From positions 124,001-188,000 of the forward strand of contig JAPJBO010000096.1 of the NCBI GenBank assembly GCA_030068145.1: a DNA stretch of 64,000 bases, read 5' to 3'. This document shows positions 57,101 to 64,000 of this stretch, piece by piece. The DNA is from Diplonema papillatum. Taxonomy: Eukaryota > Euglenozoa > Diplonemea > Diplonemida > Diplonemidae. The notes under the pieces were generated by a model. The model was not told where the DNA came from and did no database searches. It worked only from the letters and a program-made list of their open reading frames with translations. The first letter of the stretch is position 1. The number at the start of each line of letters is the position of its first letter. Both the position numbers and the translations under genes were made by a program.

Positions 57101-60100
57101 TCGCGTCCTCCGCATCTCGGCGCAAACGGGAAAGCGGATATTCCGATTCCTTTTCGGATTATGAACTCGCAAGTAACTTCCAGCAACAGTTGCGACCGAC
57201 AAGGTTGCACCACGACGAAACAATCGCAGAGTACAGAGCAGTCGACGCGCAGACGAGCAGCAAAGCAGCCCGCGTCGCAGGTGGCCCAAACCGAAGAAGC
57301 CCGTGCAGCAGGGAGTGGAGACGAGGTGATACAAGACGAAGCCCGGACGGACCAGCAAGACGCAAGACCAGACGAAGGAGGGGGTCGCGACCCAGAGACC
57401 CGGGCTAAGAAGCCTGGAACTAGTGTGATGAACCTTTCTTCGGAGGGGCTCACGCACTCAAAGTTCGACTGACATGCACCACGACGAACGCGCGGCAAAA
57501 GTGACCCCTCTGGAGTCACGTAGCGAAAGGCTGGCATAGGGTGGTACTCATTTGCACGCAAATGACTCCCCACTAACGCAACACAAAGACGGTTCATGTT
57601 GATCTTTTGAGACCAGCGTCAAACGAGTGCATACCGCGTTGCTGTCAAAGAGCTCGCCTTGACGGAAAGCGGCCAGTCCAAGCTGGGCGATGGTTCGGTT
57701 GTAGAGAATCATGAGTGCGCTGCTGTTGACGAAGCGGTGGTGGTCTTCGTGTTCCGCCTGCTTGCGCGACATGTGGAGCATGTCCCTCGCTTTGCTGTAG
57801 TAGTCGTGCTGGGCCAGGTGGTAGATGTAGTAAAACAGCCCCTTGGTCTTGAGCTTCTCGTCGATGGCGTTCTTCTGCACGTACTTGTGCAGGACCTTCA
57901 TGTTCTCGGTCAGGTCGTTGGACATGACGCAGAACTTCTGCCTCCGCACACGGTAGTCGAGCTGCTTCTCCAGCCATTCGATCCGGGCCGCGTCGGCTTG
58001 GGGGTCCTTCTCGTCGGGGATCGGCGGCATCTCTTCGGTGTCGGCGGGCTTCTTCTTGCCTTCCGCGTCGAAGGTGAGGGCCCGCTGCTTCGCAAGCAAC
58101 CGGACATGGGTTTCCGTTCGTCGGTAGTACGTGTGGTCCATCAATCTGCCCGCCATCCTGGCCGCAATCTCGGTCTTGCCTGACTGGGACTTGTAGTACG
58201 TGTACATCCGCTCAGCCAAGTCGACGATGTAAGCCTCGTCCTGCATGCGCACCACATACTCCTGCGTCTTCGTGTACGTGTCGATCAGGCGGAGTGCCTT
58301 CGTGAACTCGTCACCGAGAGTGTCAGCCACCTGATGCAGACTCATCGTCAGGAACACCTGTTGTGTTGTGTTGTGTTGTTTTGTGTTGTGTTGTGTTGTG
58401 TTGTGTTGTGTTGTGTTGTGTTGTGTTGTGTTGTGTTGTGTTGTGTTGTGTTGTGTTGTGTTGTGTTGTTGAGGCGGTGTGCTTTTTTCAAGTTGTACTT
58501 CGCTTGCAATTCCGGTATGTCGAAGTCTCCGGGTGACCTTTGCAAAATGGGTCTTTTCGTTGAACGCATTAGCCCCGCAACTAAGTTCTCACGTAGTGCT
58601 GTCACAAAAACGAAACGGAAACGACAACGAAAAGTGAAAACGGGGGTTTGCCTGGAGGCTTTTCGTGTTATTCTGCAGATGCTAAGCGAACTATATTTAG
58701 AGTTCAACTTTGCTTGAGAATTCGGAATTTTAGAGTCTTTGTGTTCAGGTGAGGAACATTTCCGGTGTTGGGTCTGGCGCAGATTCACGAAGTGATTGTT
58801 CTTCGCGTACAGGATTGGTACCTCACTTGGAGGGCAATTTTTTGTTGGCTTCGTTTTCTCATGTACCGCCCGTTGTTCCGGAGGAGTTCCCTTCAGTACA
58901 AACGCACTCCACTAAGAACAAAAGAAATGCGTAGTTTTGTTTTATTCTTTTACTTGTTAGTTGTCGACAACTTGTTTTTGTGTTGAGGTGTCATTCAGAT
59001 GTAAATCTAAAGCCGCCCACGTCAAACTTTGTTAAGCATTGAGTTCTTTTAAGTACATGAACCACATGGATTAGCATGCACTGCCTTGAAAGTCAGGTTA
59101 TCGGATGACGTCGTCACCTGCCATTGCGTCGTCAAGGTCGAGCATTTGCGGAGCTAGCGGGGTTTGGCTTTCTTGCGATTCCAGAGACTGAGTCGGCGAG
59201 TACGAGGGCGGGCACGTGTGTCCGTTTTTCACTTTCGAGGGCATTGGTGTGCCCGTGGTCCCCGGTCGTTTCTGAGAGCTGCTTGCCCTCGGTACCTTCT
59301 TCTTCCTTCGTTGCACCCCTGAGTCGGGGGTGGTCGCCTTCGTCTTCTTCCGCTTGCGGCCGGCGATCAGGCCTTCCTTCGGGGTGCCGAGCACCCTCTT
59401 CTTCAGCGCTGGTCGTTCGCTGGTTCCTGGCGTTGGTGGCGGCCTCTTGGTCGCCCGTCCGGTCGTCGCCGTCTCCTTTTTAGTTGCCGCGAGCGGCGCT
59501 CGCGCCGCTCGCGCCGCTCGCTTTCCTACTGGCGTTTCCCGCTGTACACCCACCTGGGTGGGTGAGGAGGGCCTCTTCTTCTTGTTGCGTCCGGGGGTTG
59601 ACTCGGACGTTCGGCTTGTTGGACTGGTGGTGGCCGCGGCTGCAACATGCCGCCGGTCGCCTCTGCGTCAGCGTAGGGAGCCTTTTGCACTCTTGGCAGG
59701 TCCCTCTGCCATGCGTGCGGCAGGCATGATGCCCGCTGCGGCAACACGCCGCCGCCGTCTTGCACTCGCCGCACTTCGTCGTGCTGTGCTCTGTGCACAC
59801 CGCGATCGGCTGCCCATCGTTCGCGTGGTGATGGTGCCGGCAGCACATCTCTACCGTGGGAACGTCCCTTCGGACGAGTGCTCTGCACGCCTCACACTTC
59901 CCTTTGTGATGGGTCGCGCACGTGACGAGTGCCTTCTTGTTAAGCAGCGGCTGCCAAAACTTGCCGTGACACCTATGATCAAAGTAAAGTGGAGAAGAGA
60001 ATAGAAGGTTGTCTAAAAAAGAAAGGGGGGGGTAGTGAATATTTTTTGACCCTCGTAGCTCGCTGGGTCAGGCGCGCCAGGCAGGTGCTGGGCTAATTTC

Positions 60101-61443
60101 GGTCTGGGCTTGGACTTTGCAGTCCTCCCATATTCCTTTCGCAAGTCCTTTCGTGTACACCCACTCCAAACACGTTTGCGAACGGGTTGCCGGACCTTGT
60201 TGTTGTAACACCACAGTGGCGGCATTTAAGTAGTACGTTCTGCTCTTGTGTTTGTGGGATGTTCGCGGGTGGACTGGCCTGCGAGTCTTGTGTTTGTGTT
60301 GGCGTCGACGGTCCTAGCGGGAGATCCGGTGTCGGCGTTCGCAGTTGCGCATTTGGCTGTTCCGGTGTTGCTTGAAAAAAAAGAAACCTTGATCTTGTCT
60401 CCGTCCCTTTCGTAGCAGCTCTTTCGCGGGTCACCCTTGTCCGCCTTTTCGTCGTCTTCGGCGTCGATGGCGACCAGGTTGGGGGTTTCCTGGATGACGT
60501 TCATCATACGCGTGACGTATTCGTAACTGGCCAACCAAGCTGCCGCGGGCATGCTCTGTCCAGGGGGGGACGCCTCGAGCTGGCATGTGAGCAAGATGCT
60601 CAGGATGTAAAGCGTCAGGTGCTGGTTGTCGGCGGTGCGGCTGAGGATGGTCTTCAACCGGTCGATGAGCTCGGTGTTGCTCGACGACTTCTTTCCTCGC
60701 TCGGCCTTGATTGCCTCCAGCTTCGCCTCGATGGCGGACTCGCTCCACTCGTCTTCCTTCGACTCATCCTTTTTGTCGGCCGCCTTCTTCACCTTCTTCA
60801 CCTTCTTCTTCTTCGGGACGTCGAGCTGCTCGTCGTCGTGCGAGTCCTGGTCAGCAACAGATCCGCTTGAGCTGTCTTCGTCGGATGTTTCGTAGTCCTT
60901 CAGCGCCTCTTCGTGCTCTTGGATGAGCTTTTTCGCCCTGCGCAGCACTTTGTTGAAGTTCCCGACGGCGAGCTTGTTCTTGAGCTTGGATCGGACTTCC
61001 TTCTCGTCATTGTCGTTAAAGAAGACGCGGAACAGCTTCAGCGTGCCGTAGAACGGGCCGGGCAGCGGAGGCTGTTTGTTGGACACGAGCTTGACGAGGT
61101 TGTCGAGGTCGTCAACCAGCGCGCTGAAGTCGTGGATGTCCAAGTGGTTCTCGATGTCGTCTTTTTTCTTGATCAGGGCCTCCTCGTGCTTGTCCTTCTT
61201 GGACAAGACCTTGTTCTTCCTCCGGTCGTCGTCGGAGTCGGAGTCAGCGTCTCCTCCCCTCTTCATCCACGCACTCATCCCAGTGGGCTGCCCCGAGTTG
61301 CTGGAGCTGGAAGACGACGACGAAGAACTCGACGAAGACGAGTCCCCCGACGAGCTGCTCGACGAATCAGAGCTGGAGTTCGATTCCGACGCATCGCTGT
61401 CCGAGTCCGAGTCGGCTCCCTTGAACCATTTTTTGTCGCTCAT
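50831..61443 (-). CDS. EIF3C: Eukaryotic translation initiation factor 3 subunit C, five exons seen
   Basis: eIF3c is a core scaffold subunit of eIF3 and binds the 40S ribosome with eIF1/eIF5 in the cytoplasm. Exons: 61443-60388, 58357-57635, 53573-53379, 53097-52753, and 51136 to at least 50877. All four introns between them are phase 0. Exon 1 has the usual WFKG start, Asp/Ser-acidic tracts and the conserved helical N-terminal domain. Exon 2 covers the region with DEFTKAL, the TYYKSQSG helix and ILYNRTIAQLGLAAF. Exon 3 has LPFHMHINVDMIESAHLV. Exons 4-5 form the PCI domain (GPPET, LRTYLFTYS, AIISKMI). Donors are GTTTCT, GTATGC, GTGTGC and GTACGC. After residue ~860 the frame runs to a stop at 50831, or is spliced at CAG-GTGTGT (50876) to an unseen exon. 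Introns 1, 2 and 4 (2.0, 4.1 and 1.6 kb) contain mobile elements and minisatellites. Confidence 0.97.
51394..52370 (+). repeat. 66-bp minisatellite in eIF3c intron 4
   Basis: About 15 units of 66 bp (GTTGAGCACTGGGAACTTTT, AAGTACATGGACCACATG, AATCAGCACGCACTGGTAGG and TTGGGCGC). The period is a multiple of three, so long frames stay open and are not genes. One diverged unit occurs at 59038-59085 in intron 1. Confidence 0.97.
52753..53097 (-). CDS. EIF3C: eIF3c exon 4
   Basis: 115 codons, AQLPHDTK to MEESK, the start of the PCI domain with LRTYLFTYSQYY. Acceptor AAACAG, donor GTACGC. Confidence 0.95.
53379..53573 (-). CDS. EIF3C: eIF3c exon 3
   Basis: 65 codons, ILNELCATPTK to EEVPKK. The conserved LPFHMHIN block identifies it. 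Acceptor ACGTAG, donor GTGTGC. Confidence 0.95.
54526..54627 (+). other. Exon-like segment antisense to eIF3c
   Basis: A plus-strand stretch between TTATTAG and GTCGAG-GTAAGT, a strong donor, is open as GSSDSGSDSDEVGLGSQPMR and onward. It lies in eIF3c intron 2, just left of the Harbinger-like element. It could be a relic exon; no family recognised. Confidence 0.25.
55101..55889 (-). CDS. Zinc-ribbon protein encoded in the Harbinger-like element (262 aa)
   Basis: The nearest ATG (55889) lies in the last unit of the adjacent minisatellite; the unique part begins about residue 10 (LDACPKQEDPERW). Four CxxC knuckles at residues 76-79, 104-107, 151-154 and 178-181 suggest two treble-clef or ribbon zinc sites, with additional Cys/His at 92, 122, 130 and 133. 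The N-terminal ~60 residues are charged and helical; the C-terminal ~65 are Ala/Lys/Ser/Arg-rich and probably disordered. I do not know the family. It sits in an eIF3c intron on the same strand and inside intact TIRs, so it belongs to the element. It may be a DNA-binding accessory protein or a former exon of a longer gene whose 5' part was replaced by the minisatellite; both are inferences. Confidence 0.6.
   Translation of the reverse strand: MALPTRRNPLDACPKQEDPERWASFAEALERESFKDEWRPSLRRDGKEHLPPGLNLLKGFILVEKGATAKAVTVTCGVCGKPRAVYGGKDTCIDKVKALRKEECYTCGDAFPPEGSVLANACYVRRAVSCKDHVEWLLASRRAELREADICGHCGSRQKLLDISAETKARFQSFQPLCEACKAKGCEEIRYRERNQALLASRSAAAKKAEKVAVKAPPAQKTAAAVQGQEASQRARSLSARRSTSRAPSLTPIATMFPPKNP
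55862..56985 (+). repeat. 41-bp minisatellite, ~27 copies
   Basis: Units read GGTTCCGGCGGGTTCCGGCG then GGTTGGAAGTGCCATTCGGAG with GAA/GCG and CGG/CAG variants. The unit has no stop codon in any of six frames and 41 is not a multiple of three, which explains several very long spurious frames on both strands. Each unit supplies an ATG on the minus strand. Confidence 0.97.
57635..58357 (-). CDS. EIF3C: eIF3c exon 2
   Basis: 241 codons. The acceptor CAG directly abuts a TTGTG pentanucleotide array (reads CACAA on this strand). Ends at GCG-GTATGC. Confidence 0.95.
58361..58470 (+). repeat. TTGTG pentanucleotide array at a splice site
   Basis: About 21 TTGTG units with one TTGTT variant. On the eIF3c strand it reads ACAAC and forms the last 110 bases of intron 1 up to the acceptor CAG. 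Confidence 0.97.
58477..58560 (+). repeat. Dispersed repeat family A in eIF3c intron 1
   Basis: TTCGCTTGCAATTCCGG, CGAAGTCTCCGGGTGACC and AAAATGGGTCTTTT match family A. A second copy starts at 58696 (TTTAGAGTTCAACTTTGCTTG). Confidence 0.7.
58753..58890. mobile_element. MITE-like family C in eIF3c intron 1
   Basis: GGAACATTTCCGG left end and TTCCGGAGGAGTTCC right end, with GTGTTGGGTCTGGC and CTCATGTACCG words inside. It is shorter than other copies. Confidence 0.65.
59034..59972 (-). mobile_element. Cys/His-cluster element in eIF3c intron 1
   Basis: The minus-strand block reads coding part (59972-59098), a stop, ~13 bases, and one diverged copy of the 66-bp unit of intron 4 (59085-59038). 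In intron 4 the same unit array is joined directly to the 17-bp word GGCAGCCGCTGCTTAAC, which here lies 5' of the cluster at 59955-59939. Intron 4 therefore looks like an internally deleted copy of this element. Ends and transposition class are unknown. Confidence 0.5.
59098..59972 (-). pseudogene. Cys/His-cluster protein gene with one frame change
   Basis: From a possible acceptor (CATAG before 59972) the frame encodes three C-x2-H-x4-C-x2-C modules (CATHHKGKCEAC, CTEHSTTKCGEC, CRTHGRGTCQEC) alternating with CC-rich motifs (CCRHHHH, CCRSGHH, CCSRGHH). Near 59615 the better coding frame changes by one base and continues with a Lys/Arg/Pro/Thr-rich basic region, then an acidic Asp/Ala end and a stop at 59100-59098. 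The zinc frame itself runs on to a stop at 59480. The frame change could be a mutation, a small intron or programmed. The family is unknown to me; a zinc-binding, nucleic-acid-binding protein is the obvious guess. It lies in eIF3c intron 1 on the same strand. Confidence 0.5.
60388..61443 (-). CDS. EIF3C: eIF3c exon 1
   Basis: 352 codons from the ATG at 61443. Contains two Ser/Asp runs, a Lys-rich linker and the conserved helical region up to DGDKIK. The donor GTTTCT is weak, but the junction KIK-VFLTMSL aligns with the family. Confidence 0.95.
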
Positions 61444-62105
61444 CCTGACGAACCCGACGGCGTGCGGTGCCTCTTGGCTACAAAAAGGAGGGTCTCAGGC
61501 AACAGAAAAGCGGGGGGGTGTACTTTCCCGAGGAACACAAAAGTGGGTGGGAGGGTTGGGGTTTGTTGATGGTTTTTTTTTTCTTTTCCTTGATGACTGT
61601 GGGAGGGGTTGAGAGTGAACAGCTGACTTGGAACTTCGGGGAATAAGTCTCCGAGTGACTCAAAATGGCATGGTCTTGTGCGCAGCGGCTTGTGCTTTGC
61701 GTGGAGTAGAATAGTTTCTGGACTGGCACTTTGGAGCCTGCAGGTGGCCGTTGAAGCTGGGAGTCAAATGCACGGTGTGGCGTTCCTGTTGTTGCATGTT
61801 ATCATGCAGGGTCAAAACCTTGTGTCTTTTTGGTAATGGCCACCAATTTTCTTCCGGAAAAAATGGGAATTTAATGCCAGCTAATTTCGTGCAAAGCGCC
61901 GGCAGAGAACGAAATCCACCGAACAGGACACGAATTTTCTTGTCTGTGGGTTTCGGGCTCTGTCGCTTTCCGGGACTGGCGACACTACCTGGGGTCGAAT
62001 ATGCTTACTCACACTGACCGCTGATTAAAGTGGTCTCTGCCCTGCCAGTTGCCCCCCGTCCCTTCTTTCCAATTCCATTAAAGCCAGACCAATCCACAAC
62101 GACCG
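61444..62105. other. 5' flank of eIF3c
   Basis: Should contain the eIF3c promoter and 5' leader. A family A-like word (GGAACTTCGGGGAATAAGTCTCCGAGTGAC) is at 61630-61660. No TATA element can be assigned with confidence. Confidence 0.45.
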
Positions 62106-62960
62106 CCCCCTTCTTTTTTTTTTTCAAGCTTCTGGGTATGACTTAGTGGTCTTCGGGCCTGCCCCGGTTGCTGCGCGTGATCTCTGATAGACTTAGTGGT
62201 TCTTCGCGGCCTGCTATCAGTTCTCCCGCCTTCTTTTTTCAAGCTTCTGGGTATGACTTAGTGGTCTTCGGGCCTGCCCCGGTTGCTGCGCGTGATTTCT
62301 GATAGACTTAGTGGTTCTTCGCGGCCTGCTATCAGTTCTCCCGCCTTCTTTTTTCAAGCTTGTGGGTATGACTTAGTGGTCTTCGGGCCTGCCCCGGTTG
62401 CCGCGCGTGACTTCCGATGGGCTTAGCGTGCTATCGGTTGCCCGCCTCTTTTCATGCTTCTGGTTGACTTAGTGGTCTTCTGGCCTGCCCCGGTTGCAGC
62501 GCGTGACTTCTGATAGACCTAGCGTGCTATCAGTTACCCGCCACTTTTTCAAGCTACCGGTTAACTTAGTGGTCTTCTGGCCTGCCCCTTGCCGCGCGTG
62601 ACTTCTGATAGATATATCAGTTACCCGCCTCTTTTTAAGCTTCTGGTTGACTTATAGTCTTCTGGCCCGGTTGCTGCGCGTGACTTCTGATAGACCTAGC
62701 GTGCTATAAGTTACCCGCCTCCTTTTCAAGCTTCTGGTTGACTTAGTAGTCTTCTGGCCTGCCCCGGTTGCAGCGCGTGACTTCTGATAGACCTAGCGTG
62801 CTATCGGTTACCCGCCTCTTTTTTCAAGCTTCCGGTTGACTTAGTGGTCTTCGGCCTGCCCCGGTTGCCGCGCATGACCTCTGATAGACTTATTGGGGTT
62901 TCGGGTCTGCTACCAGTTACCCGGCCTCTGAAGCTTCCGGGTTTGACTTAGTGGTCTTCG
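62106..62960 (+). repeat. Irregular ~85-120-bp tandem repeat
   Basis: Eight to nine units, each with TTTTTTCAAGCTTCTGG, TGACTTAGTGGTCTTC, GGCCTGCCCCGGTTGC and GCGCGTGACTTCTGATAGAC. The first two units (~117 bp) are nearly identical; later ones have deletions. Confidence 0.95.
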
Positions 62961-63195
62961 GGCCTTGACAGACGCAGGCCCAGCAGAGGTCCCGGGAGCC
63001 GGAGCCCGCGCGCGTCAGCACAAGGATGAAGCGCAAAGAGGAGCGGGCCCAACGACCGACTCGCTGGCGGGTTTCCCCGTGTTTAATGTTTAGGTTCGTC
63101 ATCACACCATCAACGCGGGAGGGGCTCGCCTCGTCCGCGCATCAACACGCACGCCAACTCGTCTCTCGTCTCCTGCTCAACAGTCCGGACACTGC

Positions 63196-63640
63196 GTTGT
63201 TGCAGCGCCGGTTTTGTCGGCTCCTGATCGGCCGTGGTAAGTTCCAGCTCCAGGCTGAGGAGGTATGAGTTCGCCGAACGCGCCTTCGACGCCGTACTAG
63301 TGGCGAGGGACATGCCCAGATCACGACGAAATGACGGCGGCGATGACTGCGCAACGACACCGGTTCAGAGGCCCAGCGCATGCGCGTGGAATTTTTGACG
63401 CTGGCAAGAGCGGTCCAATGTATCATCGCCATCCATCAACGCTGCGTTGATGCAGCGCCGATCTTGTCGGCTCCCGGTGGCAAGTTGCAGCCAGGACTGA
63501 GGAGGTATGTTTCGCCGAGCGCGCCTTTGACACGACGCCGTACAAGCAGATCACGACGGAATGACCGCGGCGATTCGTGTGCAACAACACCAGCTCATGT
63601 AGCCCAGCGCATGCGCGTGGATTTCTTGACTGGCTGGAAA
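63196..63640 (+). repeat. ~250-bp tandem duplication
   Basis: Two copies (63196-63400 and 63446-63640) share TGCAGCGCCG, CTGAGGAGGTATG, TTCGCCGA.CGCGCCTT and GCCCAGCGCATGCGCGTGGA. Offsets of 250 to 233 bp show small indels. Confidence 0.88.
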
Positions 63641-63653
63641 GAGAGGTCCTCGC

Positions 63654-63994
63654 AACTTCCGCCGCATGGGGCTGGACCGTGCGTGCGACGTGGACCCCCC
63701 GTACGAGATGCTGCGGGGGGTATTTGGGGCGCTGGCACCCTGCTGCATCCTCAGGACGGGCTGGCCGGTGTCGGAGTTAGTTGAGTACGTCATCCACTCG
63801 CCTGGCCCGCCCGGTCAGCCCGAGATCACCAAAGAAGAGCTGCTGCACCGCAACCCGACGCCCTGGCAAGGTCGAGGCAGGCCATCCGTGCTGACTTCCC
63901 GGCGAACAAGACCATTAGGGGCTCGGTCCGAAAGGGGCTGGTGACAGGTTCCATGATCGACCTCCCGAGTCTACCGGCGAACACGGCTACCTGA
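63654..63994 (+). pseudogene. Frameshifted coding relic, unknown protein
   Basis: One frame encodes MGLDRACDVDPPYEMLRG, then VFGALAPCCILRTGWPVSEL and a segment ending ITKEELLHRNP. From about 63858 the better coding frame is shifted (DALARSRQAIRADFPANKT and on to PSLPANTAT, stop at 63992-63994). The composition is typical of a real protein in both halves, so a gene or transposon ORF broken by an indel is likely. No family recognised. Confidence 0.45.
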
Positions 63995-64000
63995 GGAAGT

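Noticed and set aside
55666..57472. Very long open frames on both strands (up to ~600 codons) over 55.1-57.5 kb
   Set aside because: The 41-bp minisatellite has no stop codon in any frame and shifts frame each unit, so long frames arise on both strands without selection. Only the unique zinc-ribbon part is kept.
59330..60004. Plus-strand 224-codon frame in eIF3c intron 1
   Set aside because: Antisense of the Cys/His-cluster and basic region; its Arg/Ala/Val composition is what antisense GC-rich codons give.

Overview
This window comes from a nuclear genome of a repeat-rich eukaryote, most likely a single-celled protist or alga; I cannot name the taxon. The evidence is a eukaryote-only translation factor (eIF3c), a U1-type zinc-finger protein, GT-AG introns of 0.3-4 kb, a non-LTR retrotransposon and many tandem repeats and small transposons. 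Exons are GC-rich, and the DNA between them is mixed and full of homopolymer and G/C tracts.

Layout. Positions 1-2488 (minus strand) hold the 5' half of a non-LTR retrotransposon. ORF1 is followed, in the same frame and across one UAG codon, by an OTU-type cysteine protease domain and an APE-type endonuclease that runs off the left edge; its 5' side abuts a 228-bp (TG)n tract. From 3.3 to 7.4 kb lies a palindromic 15-bp minisatellite and a 60-bp satellite with higher-order structure. From 7.4 to 30 kb I find no convincing host gene, only interspersed short elements (inverted-repeat MITE-like families, fold-back elements, a hAT-type element) and low-complexity DNA.

The gene-bearing part is 30-61.4 kb. 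Every host gene I recognise there is on the minus strand: a U1-type zinc-finger/Gln-rich protein (30.1-31.0 kb), a YkvA/DUF1232 membrane protein (33.4-33.7), an EF-hand-like protein whose 3' end has been duplicated downstream (35.1-36.6), pantothenate synthetase panC in at least two exons (39.5-41.4), and eIF3c in at least five exons (50.8-61.4). Between and inside them sit transposons that can be delimited from the sequence: two hAT-like elements with 8-bp target duplications (44.4-45.3 and 47.8-48.1, the latter with an empty site elsewhere in the window), an 803-bp element with ~57-bp terminal inverted repeats enclosing a possible two-exon gene (41.9-42.7), and a 2266-bp PIF/Harbinger-like element with TTA duplications in eIF3c intron 2 that carries a zinc-ribbon ORF and a 41-bp minisatellite.

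eIF3c introns 1, 2 and 4 act as a refuge for mobile DNA: intron 1 holds an unusual Cys/His-cluster ORF, and the 66-bp minisatellite in intron 4 looks like an expansion of that element's 3' end. The right edge (62.1-64 kb) has an irregular ~100-bp tandem repeat, a ~250-bp duplication and a frameshifted coding relic on the plus strand.

The strongest candidates for something undescribed are the OTU-endonuclease retrotransposon with an in-frame UAG, the alternating Cys/His-cluster protein in eIF3c intron 1, and the Harbinger-like and 803-bp elements that carry non-transposase genes.
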